Of a stretch of DNA of 64,000 nucleotides, positions 34,871 through 46,306 are shown piece by piece. The DNA is taken from contig NC_079209.1 of NCBI RefSeq assembly GCF_026745355.1, positions 45,345,556 through 45,409,555 on the forward strand. The letters are read 5' to 3'. Position 1 is the first letter of the stretch. Each line of letters starts with the position of its first letter. The DNA comes from Beta vulgaris subsp. vulgaris (lineage: Eukaryota > Streptophyta > Magnoliopsida > Caryophyllales > Amaranthaceae). A model generated the notes under the pieces. That model was not told where the DNA came from, searched no databases, and worked only from the letters and a program-made list of their open reading frames with translations. The position numbers and the translations under genes are program-made.

Positions 34871-35639
34871 TTAGACACGCCTTTTAAATAGTGCATGTGC
34901 CTATGTGATCATCACTTAATCATCAATTACAACTGTAATGAATGGATGAGATGGTTAAATGGGTCAGTCATAGGGTTGCAAAGTTGTAATGCATCATGAT
35001 TCATGCATGTACCCTGGCCACTTGTTGCCATCAAATTGACCTTGTTTGGATCGTGTTGATATCTTTTTAGCCAAAAGATATATCTATTATTAAAGCAAAT
35101 ATGCAATGAATGAATGCAATATGGTGGGTACGTTTCTTTGAAATGCATCATGCATGTACAGTGGCCTACTATACAATAATATTACGTGCCTTTTTTTGGA
35201 TTGTGCTGGTGTTTTTATTCACTTTTTCTTTCCTCCTCTAGCCTAAAGATCAACGGTCCGAAGTGATGAATAATAATGATTGTATTTGTATCCATAAAGT
35301 TGCATCTATGTTGTCTGATTAGAGAGGTAAAAAGTAACCTCATCTATTAACTTGATCGAAATTATTTAATAAAACATTAGTAAGTTTGGGTTAAATTTTT
35401 AAGTCGTTTAATTAAGCGAGCTAACATGAATATGGCCGATATGAACTGTTTGTTAAGGGTTTTACTATTGACGCCCTAATATTTCTTACTAAAGCCTTTG
35501 CATAACAGATTTACAGTTGAATTTTCTAATTCAAACCAGACATGATAATCCATTTCATTTATGCATAATACTTCAATATTGTTGAGGAATATATGAGGTC
35601 GACCGTTGATTTATTTGGTTTTATGCATATGTACCCCCT

Positions 35640-35790
35640 CGATAAAGGGCTTAATTTTTTTAATCTATATAAGCTACGAACGCAATACAAAATACAAAGA
35701 AAGTGATTGACGAGTCAAACCTGTGACCTATCGTTCACAACACTTCAATCTTAACCATTGGGCAAGATATCCTTGGTTTGATAAACGGCT
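35640..35790 (-). mobile_element. tRNA-derived SINE relic, minus strand
   Basis: On the minus strand, TGCCCAATGGTTAAG (35764-35750) resembles box A and GGTCACAGGTTTGACTCG (35728-35711) contains a good box B, with correct order and spacing. The sequence beyond box B is T-rich. Boundaries are uncertain because no TSD was found. Confidence 0.58.
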
Positions 35791-36740
35791 CAATAAATAA
35801 GTTGAATATTTGTTTAATAAATGAATTGGATTAGAGTTGAAAGTTGAGAGCGGCTGACCCATTTAATCAATGGGTCGGATTAGGTTTCAGGAAGTTCAGC
35901 TGTAAATCTGACATAAGTTTGACAGGAGCCATTCGTTCACCAGCTCTATGTCTGATCCCTATCAATCTAAGCACAAATCAACCGGCCCAATATGGGATTT
36001 GCTCTCTGTGCGGTGCTGGACAGCTTAAAGTAGACGACAAGGGCTGCAAAACATAAAACTTTTCACACTGATGTCAAGTAGACCAGGCATCTATAGCATC
36101 GTTGAGTTGCAACAATTTGCAATTGTGCTTGTAACATAACAACAATATGCAATTATTTCATACACTTATGAATTATATTCCTAAAATACTTACTAGCATT
36201 ATCTCTGTGTTTGGGCTCAAATGCTTTATAAAGTTTCATTTACTAATGTTCGATATATATGATTAGGCCCGGTCTTAATTTTATTTTTTGGAGTCTTAAG
36301 CAAAATAGTAGATTGGTGTCCCTTAGAAAAATGTAATTTATAATAGAACAAAATATAAAAAATTGATAGTAGTTCTATTAAATAATATGTTGTTTAAGCG
36401 AATGTAATTTTACAAATTTAATGTACCAAAAAAAATTGTTCAAGCAACTCATATACCATCATTTAATACATGATAATAAAAGGTCACACACTGAGAGCAT
36501 ATTACAAGAGAAAAAAAATTAGAGAATAGTGATGGAATGACAATACCTTGACCAAGTGCTTAGATAAATCAGACAGATCGACAAGATTATTGAAGACGCA
36601 GGGGGGAGTGGGGACTCCGACAGACGACAACCATAGAGGTAGGGACCACCGTCTGACCGTCAGTAGAGGCGGAGCAATCTAGTCAACCCCAACAATTCAC
36701 AGAGTCACAGTGGACAACAAATTTCCCAAAACCCTTACTT

Positions 36741-38399
36741 TTTTTTTTTTGATAATTTAACTCATTTCATTAATACTCATAAAAGAGTTCAAAGCATACA
36801 TTGAAATACCAAACTACACCACCTTGAGCGATGAGACGAACACCATAAGTACCAAAACAACTACTCCAAAACAACAAGAAACCACTAGACCAAGCTAGAG
36901 TATCAACAACTTCCAAATTGAGAAACCTAGAAACAACACCTAAACTTACCGACTGAAAAAACCAAACTAAGGCAACAAGATCCAAACAAAGTAACAAAGA
37001 AACTCATGAACTCCTTAAACATTAAGTAGGGAAACCCATTTGCCATTGGGATACTCCTCACTACACCATTTCCTTGCAACTTGAACTCCTTTTTTCTTCA
37101 CCTTAATCTGGCGAAGAACTTGAGATTGATGATTCTTCTCCATATTGCGATGAAACCCAAGGTGATTAAGCAATTGACATTGATTTTTCTTAAATGGCCT
37201 TTGTAACGTAGGAATTGACACAACATTGCTCATATTAGAATTAGGCGACAATAATGAATCAACACTAAGATCACCAATTGAAACTGCATTTCGACCATCT
37301 CCATTACCACAAGTAGAGACCTCATCTCCATCAACATAGACTAAACTTCCTTTGATACACACCTTATTTGCAAAATAAAGGGCACTTCCATTGCCACATA
37401 AACTAGCATTTTCTGATAATCTCTCTGGATTTGTGGACATTTTTTCCTTGTTGACATTGTTGTTTTTGAAAGGTTCATTGTTCAACAAGCACATTGCATC
37501 ACAAGTGATATTTGATTCCTTAACATGATGAATCATGCGCTCTAGCTTAGGATGACTAGAGTCAAACTGCAGATTTTCCCAGTTTAGCAGAGCATCGACT
37601 TCTAACTTGAGCTCACTATCGTGAGAGAGGGGCGAACTTTCTTGTTGGAGAAACGCACAAGAATCTAAACCGATATCCCTGCATTCACTAACAATAGCAG
37701 CAACCAGACTCGAACCCTCTTGAGAAACATGAAGAAAAGCATGGACAAAATTCCTCCAAGGATTAACACTACCTAATGCAGGGACAAGAACTGAATACCA
37801 TATGCCCTTAATCTTCACACTTAACTTAAAAAACCACCCCCAGCGATAACAACCAGATTGAATTTTCCACCAAAGGCAACCAAATCGTCTAGAATGTTCA
37901 AATTCAATCAACTTTGAGCAACCATTAAGGACATTGGAAACCCATTCAATCAACTTAATCAGAAAATTTAAGAAACCATTACTCAACTCCAATTGAAAAG
38001 ATTTACCTTTGATTTGGATTCTCATCTTCGAACTTCACTTGACCGCCTTTGTTGGACGCCCACCAAAAAAACAAAACCTGCAATCTGTCAAACAACAAAA
38101 CCACAACACAGCAAAACAGCCTGGAGAAGGGAAACAAACTGAGACCAAACCTAGAGAAAATTAATTGGGAAAAACTGATTTAAAGAGGATTTCTGAAAAT
38201 TAAAAGAAAGAGAAAATAGAAAAGGGAGTGAAAGAGGTGAAAGAGAAGCATTGGTGAGGGTGGTGGCCACTGCGGCGACGCACGTCGGAGAGATACACGC
38301 GGTCGCCGCCGCCGCAAGGGGAGCTGGGAAAGCGAAACAGAGGAGATGAAGCGTGAGTTAGGGTTCCATGAACTGAACAGAGGAGATGAAGCGTTTTTC
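36741..38399 (-). mobile_element. LINE-like non-autonomous retroposon with 16-bp TSD and poly(A)
   Basis: The identical 16-mer CCCAAAACCCTTACTT lies at 36725-36740 and 38400-38415. Between them the minus strand starts with a GC-richer leader (CpG-rich around 38265-38320), carries one long ORF (38025-37015), a ~265-nt 3' UTR ending TGAGTTAAATTATC, and then an A-run (seen as T at 36741-36750). TSD length, oligo(A) tail and lack of terminal repeats fit target-primed reverse transcription by a LINE. No reverse transcriptase is present. The perfect TSD argues for a young insertion. The leader start contains two copies of GAGGAGATGAAGCGT (about 38341 and 38381). Confidence 0.85.
37015..38025 (-). 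CDS. 336-codon ORF of the LINE-like retroposon, unknown function
   Basis: Uninterrupted ORF from an ATG about 375 nt inside the element to a TAA just before its 3' UTR. Residues ~50-100 are rich in Trp and aromatics (FGCLWWKIQSGCYRWGWFFK, then GIWYSVLVPALGSVNPW). The middle is acidic and Ser/Asn-rich. The last ~50 residues are basic (RQIKVKKKGVQVARKW). I see no RT, endonuclease, zinc knuckle or RRM motif. By position it could be an ORF1-like nucleic-acid-binding protein of a LINE, but I do not recognise the family. An intact frame in a TE-rich decayed region, inside a young insertion, makes it more than a chance ORF. It could equally be a captured host coding segment. Confidence 0.6.
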   Translation of the reverse strand: MRIQIKGKSFQLELSNGFLNFLIKLIEWVSNVLNGCSKLIEFEHSRRFGCLWWKIQSGCYRWGWFFKLSVKIKGIWYSVLVPALGSVNPWRNFVHAFLHVSQEGSSLVAAIVSECRDIGLDSCAFLQQESSPLSHDSELKLEVDALLNWENLQFDSSHPKLERMIHHVKESNITCDAMCLLNNEPFKNNNVNKEKMSTNPERLSENASLCGNGSALYFANKVCIKGSLVYVDGDEVSTCGNGDGRNAVSIGDLSVDSLLSPNSNMSNVVSIPTLQRPFKKNQCQLLNHLGFHRNMEKNHQSQVLRQIKVKKKGVQVARKWCSEEYPNGKWVSLLNV

Positions 38400-38415
38400 C
38401 CCAAAACCCTTACTT

Positions 38416-39789
38416 ATATTCTTAATTTCGTAATATCTTAATAACTTCACTTGATTGACACTAAATCTTATGAGTATTGCATTATACAAATCCAATTCAT
38501 CCCTATTTATGATGTAGAAAAAAGTTTCCATTGTCATATTTAAGGTAGGTTAACAACTAATATTTGGGAATATGGAAAATTTTCACGAGTTTAATGGAGG
38601 TTAGAGAAAATTTTAGGAATTAAAAGAATATTTTAATTTGGATCTTGGAAAGAGAGAGAGAAGAACTAAAGAAGACGAGGAGACGTTTACTGAGTTTTCA
38701 TGAGAAAGCATTATTTCTTCACACGTGATTTGCCTGATTTCCAGCAGTTTTTTCACCTAATTCTATTGTAAAACCTAGAGGATTAGGCCCATTTTAATCT
38801 TATGACCTTGGCTATCGCCCCTCCAAACACCACTCAACACCTTGCGTACATATGATTCACCCAAACTCTCAAACAAAACATGACTCTCAAGCAAAACATG
38901 TGAAAACATTAGAAAGATTCCAAATTCTTAATTTTTGGAAAGTAATATTGCTTATATGAGAGGATTTTGGATATTAAAATGGTATAGTTTGAAGGTTTTT
39001 AGGGATGTTGTAAAAATTATAGCGGCTGTTTAGGAAGTTTTGATTTGGGAAAAGCTTTATTAGAGAGCTTTAGTATAAACGACTCAAAAATAATTCCTTA
39101 ACCTACAAGTATAAGCTAAAACTGTGGTGATTTTCATTTTTCTCCATTCTCATATTACCCATCTCTTTGCATTAGGCCCACCTGTCAAAGACTACCAATA
39201 ATCACCATAATTCTCTATAGACATAAGTCACATAATTCATTAATATCATACTAAGTAACTCCTATTAGTTTTGCTAGAGTTATTGCTAATGACACATATA
39301 TTCTTTTTATTTCATATCTCTATTATATAAGGAAAGGGGGAACAAATATTGTGCAAATGAAATAACCCAGTTACCCTTACTCACACAATAAATCATGTAA
39401 TTATTAATAAAGAATAAATTTAAAAGAAAAAAATCAACTAAGTCAGTAATTATATATTTGACATAATTGTAAATAAATACAAGTATAAAAAAAATTATTT
39501 CATTTAACATCGATTCCAAATCTTTAAATAATGAAGAAAGTTGTAATATGAAGGGGAAAAAAACTTTGAAACTGTAATTCAAAAATATTACTCCATACAA
39601 CACAAATACCGTTATTATACTTAAAATCTAAATTACAATAAAATTATCTTACATAATTTTATTATATTTGACTTACTACTTTTCATGGTTGACTTTGATT
39701 ATTGTTGTTGACTTTGACTTTTGAGGTTAAATTCGACTTTTGTTGGTTTGACTTTTTGAGTTGACTAAGTTTTATTTCTAAAGTTTATT
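38416..39789. other. AT-rich sequence, no gene seen
   Basis: Only short ORFs, mostly Phe/Leu/Ile-rich minus-strand frames that reflect T-rich composition (39603-39307). No terminal repeats recognised. Confidence 0.45.
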
Positions 39790-39920
39790 TATTACTATTT
39801 CCACTGCAAAATTCCGGATAAGCTGATACGTTATCACACGAACGATAATACTTTGATAATTCTCTAAGTTTTATAATGAAAAATGTATTTTGGAAAATAA
39901 AGAATTGTCAGAGTGTTACA
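39790..39920 (+). repeat. Gypsy LTR end fragment, inverted
   Basis: Reverse complement matches the first ~130 bp of the LTRs at 6597 and 29943 (TGTAACAC start, AAACTTAGAGAATTA, ATCG..CGTGTGATAACGT). It ends GTGTTACA at 39920 directly against Copia RNase H sequence, so it is a truncated copy in the opposite orientation to the other two. Confidence 0.7.
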
Positions 39921-40305
39921 GATTGGGTTGGTGATAAATATGATTTCATTAGCACCAATGCATACATTGTTTTCTTGGTCGCAACCCATCTCTTGGAGCT
40001 CCAAGAAGCAGCACTCTGTAGCTCGGTCATCTACTGTGATAATATTGGTGCAACTAGTCTTGTTGCAGATCCGGTCTTTCATTCCCGTACGAACCGTCTT
40101 GGCATTGACTTTTATTTTATTCGTGAAAAAGTCCAAGAAGGTTCTCTACAAGTCACTCGTGTCGTTAGTGATGATCAGTTAGTCGACGCTCTCACTAAAC
40201 CTCTTGCGCGCCGTCATTTAGACATGTTACTGTCCAATATTGGTCTTACCTCTCGGTCGTTCATCTTGTGGGGTGTGATAAAGATGAATATCTTCCGTTA
40301 GTTGT
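39921..40305 (+). pseudogene. Copia RNase H fragment, plus strand
   Basis: Translations in two frames give the 3' end of a Copia polyprotein: WSSKKQHSVARSST, then CDNIGATSLVADPVFHSR, FYFIREKVQEGSLQV, SDDQLVDALTKPLARRHLD and LLSNIGLTSRS. A deletion removes the segment between SVARSST and VIYCDN. It is cut on the left by the LTR scrap and on the right by the Copia element that inserted at AGTTG (40301-40305). Confidence 0.85.
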
Positions 40306-40744
40306 GTTGGATAATTTGGGATAATTTGTGGAAGAGTAACAAAAAGAAATATTATATGGGTGAAGTTGTGCTAACGTATTGTTAGAGGAAGAACAAAATA
40401 TTATTAAAACCAACTACTATTATATAATAGTAGAACACAACTACATGAATACTCTCTAACTCTTTTTGTTTCAATCTTACAAATGAAACTCACGGCTAGC
40501 TTTACAAGGCTTGTTGGGCACACATTGCTCCAAGCAAATAATACTCCTAATATTTATACTACTACAAGATGTTGTTCTTTTTACAGCTTTCACATTACAT
40601 ATTGATTGCTAATTTGTCATAGTCTTTGAGCTATGCTCGTAGAGGGTGATAATAGGTGGCTTGACACTTTTACCTAGCCATTAATATGTAGCAGCAATAT
40701 TTTACCAAAGAGGAGAGAGAGTGGATGGTGCTTGACATCCAACA
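40306..40744 (-). repeat. 3' LTR of Copia element 40306-46301
   Basis: 439 bp, TGTTGG...CAACA. Followed on the plus strand by CTCCCCCTCAAC (40745-40756), the complement of a polypurine tract adjoining the 3' LTR in the element's own direction. Confidence 0.93.
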
Positions 40745-40769
40745 CTCCCCCTCAACGACTACTCTCTCT

Positions 40770-42426
40770 CAGAGATAGTCTAGAGGTCATACCAAGTTGT
40801 TTCCGAAACTTTTCGAACTTTGGTTCTCCAAGACCTTCTGTGAATATATTTGTAACTTGGTCCTCTGTGTTCACTTGCTCAAGTTCAATCTCACCCTATA
40901 GAACCTTCTCTCGAACAAAATGATAATTTACCACCATATGTTTTGTCCTGGCGTGAAAAATAGGATTCTCCGCTAAACGTATCGCAGACTGATTATCACA
41001 GGCGAACATGATTCCCCGATCAATTGGTTGATGCAAATCCTTGAGTAATTGCGTTAACCACACATACTCTTGTGCTACCATAGCCGTCGCTCGATTAACT
41101 GCTTCTGTACTTGACAATGACACTGTTGGTTGTCTCTTGCTACACCTAGAGACTGCTCTAGTACCCATATTGAACACATAACCTGTAGTTGACCGATATG
41201 AGTCGAGATCACAGGCATGAACAGCATCACGGCACCGACAACTTCAAACTCTTTATCGTTGCTGTACAGGATTCCATAATCAATGGCTCCTTTCACGTAC
41301 CTTAATATCTGACATACGGCCTCTAGGTGACGCTTCATCGCATTTTGCATGAATCAACTAGTCACACTCACTGCACATGCAATATACGGCCTGGTTAACG
41401 TGAGATAGATAAGACTTCCCACCAATTGTCTGTACATGGTCACATCTTCTAGATATTTACCTTCGACTAAACATAACCTTGCATTAACCTCCATTGGAGT
41501 TGACATAGGCTTGCAATCGACCATTCCATATTTTTCTAGAAGATCACGGGCATATTTCTGTTGGCATAGAAATATCCCATCCTTAGTCGCTCCACTTCAA
41601 GACCAAGAAAATGTTTTAATTCTCCAGCTCCTTCATTTGAAACGTACTGAAAGATTAGCTCTTGTTTGTTGAATCTCCTCTTCAAAATCTCCTGTGATGA
41701 TAAGATCATCCACATATACAAGAACTATTGCCAACTTTTCCATCTGAGCTTTCACAAATAAGCTCGAATCAGCTGGTGCTACAGAATAACCACTCTGTAA
41801 CAGAAACTCCGCTATCTTTCCATACCAGCGTGTGGTGCTTACTTCAAACCATGTAGTGCCTTCTTCAACTTGCATACATGGTGTGGATAAGACTGATTCT
41901 TGAACCCCTTAGGTTGATCCATGTAGATGTCTCTATCCAACTCACCATGTAGAAATGCATTTTTGACATCCATCTGCCAGAGCTTCCAAGAATTACTAGC
42001 TGCAAGTGCTAGTAAAACACGAACTGTAGTAATCTTGGCAACTGGACTAAACGTTTCATCGTAGTCTAGCCCATATTGCTGAGAAAATCCTCGAGCTACC
42101 AGCCATGCCTTGTACCTTTCAATGGTACCATCAGGTCTAGTCTTCACTTTGTATACCCATTTGCAAGAAATAGGTTGAACTTCTCGAGGCTTTGGCACTA
42201 ACTCCCAAGTCTCGTTCTGGTGCAGAGCTTGAATTTCTTCTTCCATGGCTTTTCTCCAATCTTTGCTTCGAGCTGCCTTATTATAGCTACTTGGCTCTTT
42301 TACATCCTCAACCATTGCAGCATTTGCATATCTTGGATTTGGCTTTTCTGCCTTGTGGACCTGCGTAGTGCTGGGTGAGTTCTTCTTCTTCAAAATCTTC
42401 AATTTGACTTGGCCTTTCTTCTTCAA
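40770..42426 (-). pseudogene. Copia reverse transcriptase and RNase H
   Basis: 42426-41839 is the RVT_2 start (WRKAMEEEIQALHQNETWEL, CKWVYKVKTRPDGTIERYKA, WQMDVKNAFLHGEL). 41875-41633 holds the catalytic [14 protein letters not shown]. 41350-41075 and 41177-40896 hold the RNase H region ([34 protein letters not shown]). At least three stops or frame changes (near 41840, 41630 and 41100) interrupt it. Catalytic residues are otherwise kept. Confidence 0.9.
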
Positions 42427-42499
42427 TATTTTATGATGTGCTCCTGTTTGCCATGAATTTTTCTTCTTCTTTGTGTAGGTTGAGATATCTCATCTCAAG

Positions 42500-43780
42500 A
42501 CTACCAGCCATCTTGACTAGCTTGACCTTCATCTTTCTCGTCCATCTTTTCTTGAAGCTTTTCCTCGATCTCCTTCGAGTCTGGCAATAATACAGCTTGT
42601 GGTGACCACCAAGATGATGTTTCATCAAACACCACATTTTGTGACGTGACATTTATCTGTTGTTGGATCACAACACCTCCAACCTTTCCTCTGATCATCG
42701 TATCCCACAAAGATACAACGAATAGCCTTTTTATCAAACTTGCTACGCATATGCTCAGGAACAAAGACGTAGCATATACATCCGAAAACTCGAAAATAGC
42801 TCACTCTGGCTTCATCTTTCTTAGCTTCTCAAATGGTGAGACAAAAACATGTGTTGCTGTCCTCATACACTCAACCCAAAAACGTGGTGGCACGTTCTTG
42901 GCATGTAACATGCTTCTGCATGTCTCTGCAAGATGTCGATTCTTTCTTTCAGCTACTCCATTTTGTTGTGGAGTATTTGGACAAGTGAGCTGGCTTGGAC
43001 CTTGCAATCTTGCAAGTATTGGGAGAATTCTCTGATGTATACTCTCCTCCGTTGTCGTACGTAGCACGAATTTTCCGCCAACTTCTTTTTCTACTGTTTC
43101 CTTAAACAGTTAAACTTGCCAAATGCTTCAGATTTTCTTTCATGAAATCGACCCAACAATCTTGAAAAATCATCAATGAAAGTTATCATATAACGTAAGC
43201 CACTCACTGAATGTTGCTTTATTGGACCAAACAAATCTGAGTGAACCAACTCCAAAGGTTCCTTTGATTTGAACTTCGAATCTTCATATGGAAGTTGATG
43301 TGCTTTACCAAATTGACATCCAATGCAAATTATATCTTCCTTGACATCTAGTTGAGGAAGACCTTGGAGCATTGACTTATTCATCATCACTTGAGCTTGT
43401 TGTAGCTCACGTGACCCAAGCGTGCATGCCATAAATCAGCTGTCTCATTTTTTCTCGCCTCGTCTACATATGTCGTTTGCGCAAACATCACGTAGACTGA
43501 TTTAAGACGTCGCCCCTATAAGATAGGAGAAGAATTTCCTTCCATCGTCTTGTACACCTTCACTTCACGAGGACCAAAAATAACATGGTTTCTGGATGAT
43601 GTCAGTTGTGAAACTGACAACATGTTCTTTGTCATACCGGAACATGGTAGACATTTCCAGCTGAACTTGCTTGTTGCTAAATCGTGGAATCACCACTGCC
43701 TTGCCAATATGGGTTATTGGCAATTTTCTTGTTTGCTGTTATCACAACTCGACCACGTTGTACTCGACATGCTTAGAAAT
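42500..43780 (-). pseudogene. Copia integrase with pre-integrase zinc region
   Basis: 43432-43091 contains the gag_pre-integrase Cys pair ([10 protein letters not shown]) and the integrase start ([28 protein letters not shown]). 43067-42801 carries the end of the core (CPNTPQQNGVAERKNRHLAE, with the catalytic Glu in AERK). The segment between, including the second Asp, is disrupted by frameshifts at ~43090. 42764-42501 is the degraded C-terminal linker. Confidence 0.87.
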
Positions 43781-43859
43781 TTCTCTTTGTCTCCAGTCAT
43801 GTGATTGGAGCAACCAGAATCGATGATCCAATCATCTTTATAATTAATCATCTTGTCGT

Positions 43860-44866
43860 TGACTACGACAAGTGCAGCTTCCTCTGCTCCGTGCTGCTGG
43901 GTGACACTACCTCCATGTCGAAGATTTGTTCCTCTTCAACAGCGTAGGATGCTTGTGCATCCCACTCGACTTCACTTCGGCTTTCATGCTCCACCGAAGT
44001 TGCAGCATTCCCTTCTGCTGGTTTGGACCAACAGTCTCGAGCATAGTGTCCCTTCTTCTTGCAGTTATAACACACGACATCTCGTCGTGTTTGATTCTTC
44101 CCTTCTTTCTCATCTAGTTGTCGATCTTTTCGAGCTCCCCCTCGATAAAGCCTCCTCTATATTGTCCTTTTCTGAATCCCCTATATCTGTTTGACTTGCC
44201 AGTTGATTACTTGATCGCCTGTCTTATCACCTCCCTTATTTGACTTCTTGTTGCCAAAAAGAGCTTTCTCTTCATCCTTGACAAATCCAACATCTGATTT
44301 TCTAGAGCCTCCTGGTTGGTAACACATTCTCAAACTCAATTAGAGATGGTTGTGTAGCCCAACCTCGAATCGCTGTGACAAGACTACTATATCCAGGCTT
44401 AAAGCCACGGACCATAATCCTGCACATACTCGTCTCTGTGATGGATTTTCGGATCTAACTTTGTGATTTGCTCACACAAAGTTTTAACTTTGGTGAAATA
44501 CTGGTTCACCGTCATTTTTCGGCTGGATTGACAACAACTCATTCTCGAGAAGCTGAAGTTGAGCATCGTTCTTCTTAGAGAACAAAGCTGCAAGGGTGTC
44601 CCACGCCTCCTTGGGTGTCTTTACATTCTTGATGCGGTATAACAACTCATCCTCGACGGTTGCTGCTAGCACGTACATGGTCTTTCGACCATAATCTTCC
44701 ACTTCTTTAATTCTTCAGGATCGATTGGTATTGTAACTTCACTAGCAACGACTCCGCCCCAATGATCTTGTCCCAACAAATAGAATTGCATAAGTGTACT
44801 CCACGTACTGTAATTTTCATTGTTGAATTTCTCAATATTACTAGATGAACTAGCAATATCCGCCAT
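43860..44866 (-). pseudogene. Copia gag with CCHC knuckle
   Basis: The most likely start is the ATG at 44866 (MADIASSSSNIEKFNNENYS). Downstream pieces in different frames give the UBN2-type capsid (ELLYRIKNVKTPKEAWDTLA, LLENELLSIQ) and a good CCHC zinc knuckle at about 44075-44025 (CYNCKKKGHYARDC). Frameshifts near 44680, 44480 and 44200 prevent a full Gag. Confidence 0.87.
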
Positions 44867-45082
44867 TTGTGACTTGGTGTTGTCCGATAATACACAAGTA
44901 AGCTTGGTCCCTGACCAACAAGCTTCATAGTCCTGGAATGTGCACGAATGGAAAATCACCTCGCAATACGGTCCCCGACTGTTAAGTTAGCTAAAAATAT
45001 TTTTGACTATACCGTTGCGATAATATCGGTCCCCGACCAATATTTGCAAAAAAAGTGGTCATGAAAAATTTAACGAAACGAA

Positions 45083-45096
45083 TGGCTCTGATACCA
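45083..45096 (-). promoter_or_regulatory. Primer-binding site of Copia element
   Basis: Plus-strand TGGCTCTGATACCA is the complement of TGGTATCAGAGCCA, the initiator-Met-tRNA PBS, two bases inside the 5' LTR at 45099. Confidence 0.92.
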
Positions 45097-45098
45097 AT

Positions 45099-46301
45099 TG
45101 TTGGATAATTTGGGATAATTTGTGGAAGACTAACAAAAAGAAATATTATATGGGTGAAGTTGTATTGACGTATTGTTAGAGGAAGATATTGACGTATTGT
45201 TAGAGGAAGAACAAAATATTAAAACCAACTATTATTATATAATAGTAGAACACAACTACATGAATACTCTCTAACCCTTTTGTTTCAATCTTACAAATGA
45301 AACTCACGGCTAGCTTACAAGGCTTGTTGGGCACACATTGCTCCAAGAAAATAACACTCCTATTTATACTACTACAAGATGTTGTTCTTTTTACAGCTTT
45401 CACATTTCATATTGCTAATTTGTAAAAGTCTTTGAGTTATGCTCCTAGAGGGTGGTAATAGGTGGCTTGACAATTTTACCTACCCATTAATAGGGTTGTT
45501 CAGAGTGCGGTTTGGACCGCACCAAACCGCAACCCAAACTGTTTTTTTGCGGTTTGGGTTGGTTTGCGGTTTCAAAATTGCGGTTTGGGTTATGATTTCA
45601 AGCAAACCGCGGTTTGCGGTTTGGGTTGGGTTTGAATTTTTGTAAACCGAAACCGCACCGTAAACTGCAATTTTATATGATTTTTTTAAAAAAAATATTT
45701 ATCTATTTTTTTTTAAATACACTTGACAATATTAATACGCTATTAGGTATTTAGGTTAAGTCTTTGGCTCTTTGCAGTTGCAGTCATCTCATTCTCATCT
45801 ACTCACTTCTCCAATCTCTGCTGCTCCTCTTTGCAAATCTTTTTTTTTTTTAAAATAAGGTGTCATGCATGCTGTGAATACAAAATTCTTGCAGTAGTAA
45901 TATTCGAATTACTAAATTCGAAATTCTTGTCATAACATATTCGAATTTTCAACGCTTCTCTCTTTCTTTTTTATTTTTTTTTCTTTTTGCAATAATCTTA
46001 GAAATATAAAATAAGTCAACTTCAATTTTTTTTTTTACTCTTAAATTACAAAATTAATGTCGTGGAGGAAAAAAATGGTTTAAACCGCACCAAACCGTTT
46101 CGCGCGGTTCGGTTTGGGTTGGTTTGGGCAAAAGTGCGGTGCGGTTCGGGTTGGGAAAATGTCAAACCGTATATTTGCGGTTTGGGTTGGGTTACATCCC
46201 AAACCGCACCAACCCAAACCGCGAACACCCCTACCCATTAATATGTAGCAGCAATATTTTACCAAAGAGGAGAGAGGGTGGACGGTGCTTGACATTCAAC
46301 A
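45099..46301 (-). repeat. 5' LTR of Copia element, enlarged by insertion
   Basis: Same ends as the 3' LTR. Without the hAT element (743 bp plus 8-bp TSD) it measures about 452 bp against 439 bp for its partner; the excess is explained by the small tandem duplication at 45165-45210. Confidence 0.93.
45491..46233. mobile_element. 743-bp hAT-type MITE, TSD CCCATTAA
   Basis: TAGGGTTGTTC at the left and GAACACCCCTA at the right form hAT-like termini. CCCATTAA is duplicated at 45483-45490 and 46234-46241, and the empty site is present in the other LTR near 40676. The first and last ~150 bp are built from GCGGTTTGG / CCAAACCGC repeats in both orientations, so the ends can fold back strongly. The centre is AT-rich and non-coding. 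Confidence 0.9.
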
Positions 46302-46306
46302 AGTTG

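Larger units (their letters stand above)
34016..36724. other. Intergenic AT-rich sequence without a protein gene
   Basis: Contains the two SINE-like relics listed separately and a diverged ~100-bp duplication (34988-35060 and 35143-35215, sharing AATGCATCATG, CATGCATGTAC and TTTGGAT(C/T)GTG). 36265-36300 has a short hAT-like TTAGGCCCGGTCTTAATTTT phrase. A small plus ORF at 35844-36056 has no recognisable motif. Confidence 0.45.
40306..46301 (-). mobile_element. Ty1/Copia element, complete structure, TSD AGTTG
   Basis: LTRs at 40306-40744 and 45099-46301 both begin TGTTGGATAATTTGGG and end TTGACAT(T/C)CAACA. AGTTG flanks the element on both sides (40301-40305 and 46302-46306). The minus strand encodes gag, protease, integrase, RT and RNase H in Copia order. 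The coding region has many frame breaks, so it is not autonomous. The right LTR carries a 743-bp hAT insertion and a ~26-bp tandem duplication (ATTGACGTATTGTTAGAGGA twice at 45165-45210). The element is inserted in an older Copia fragment. Confidence 0.95.
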
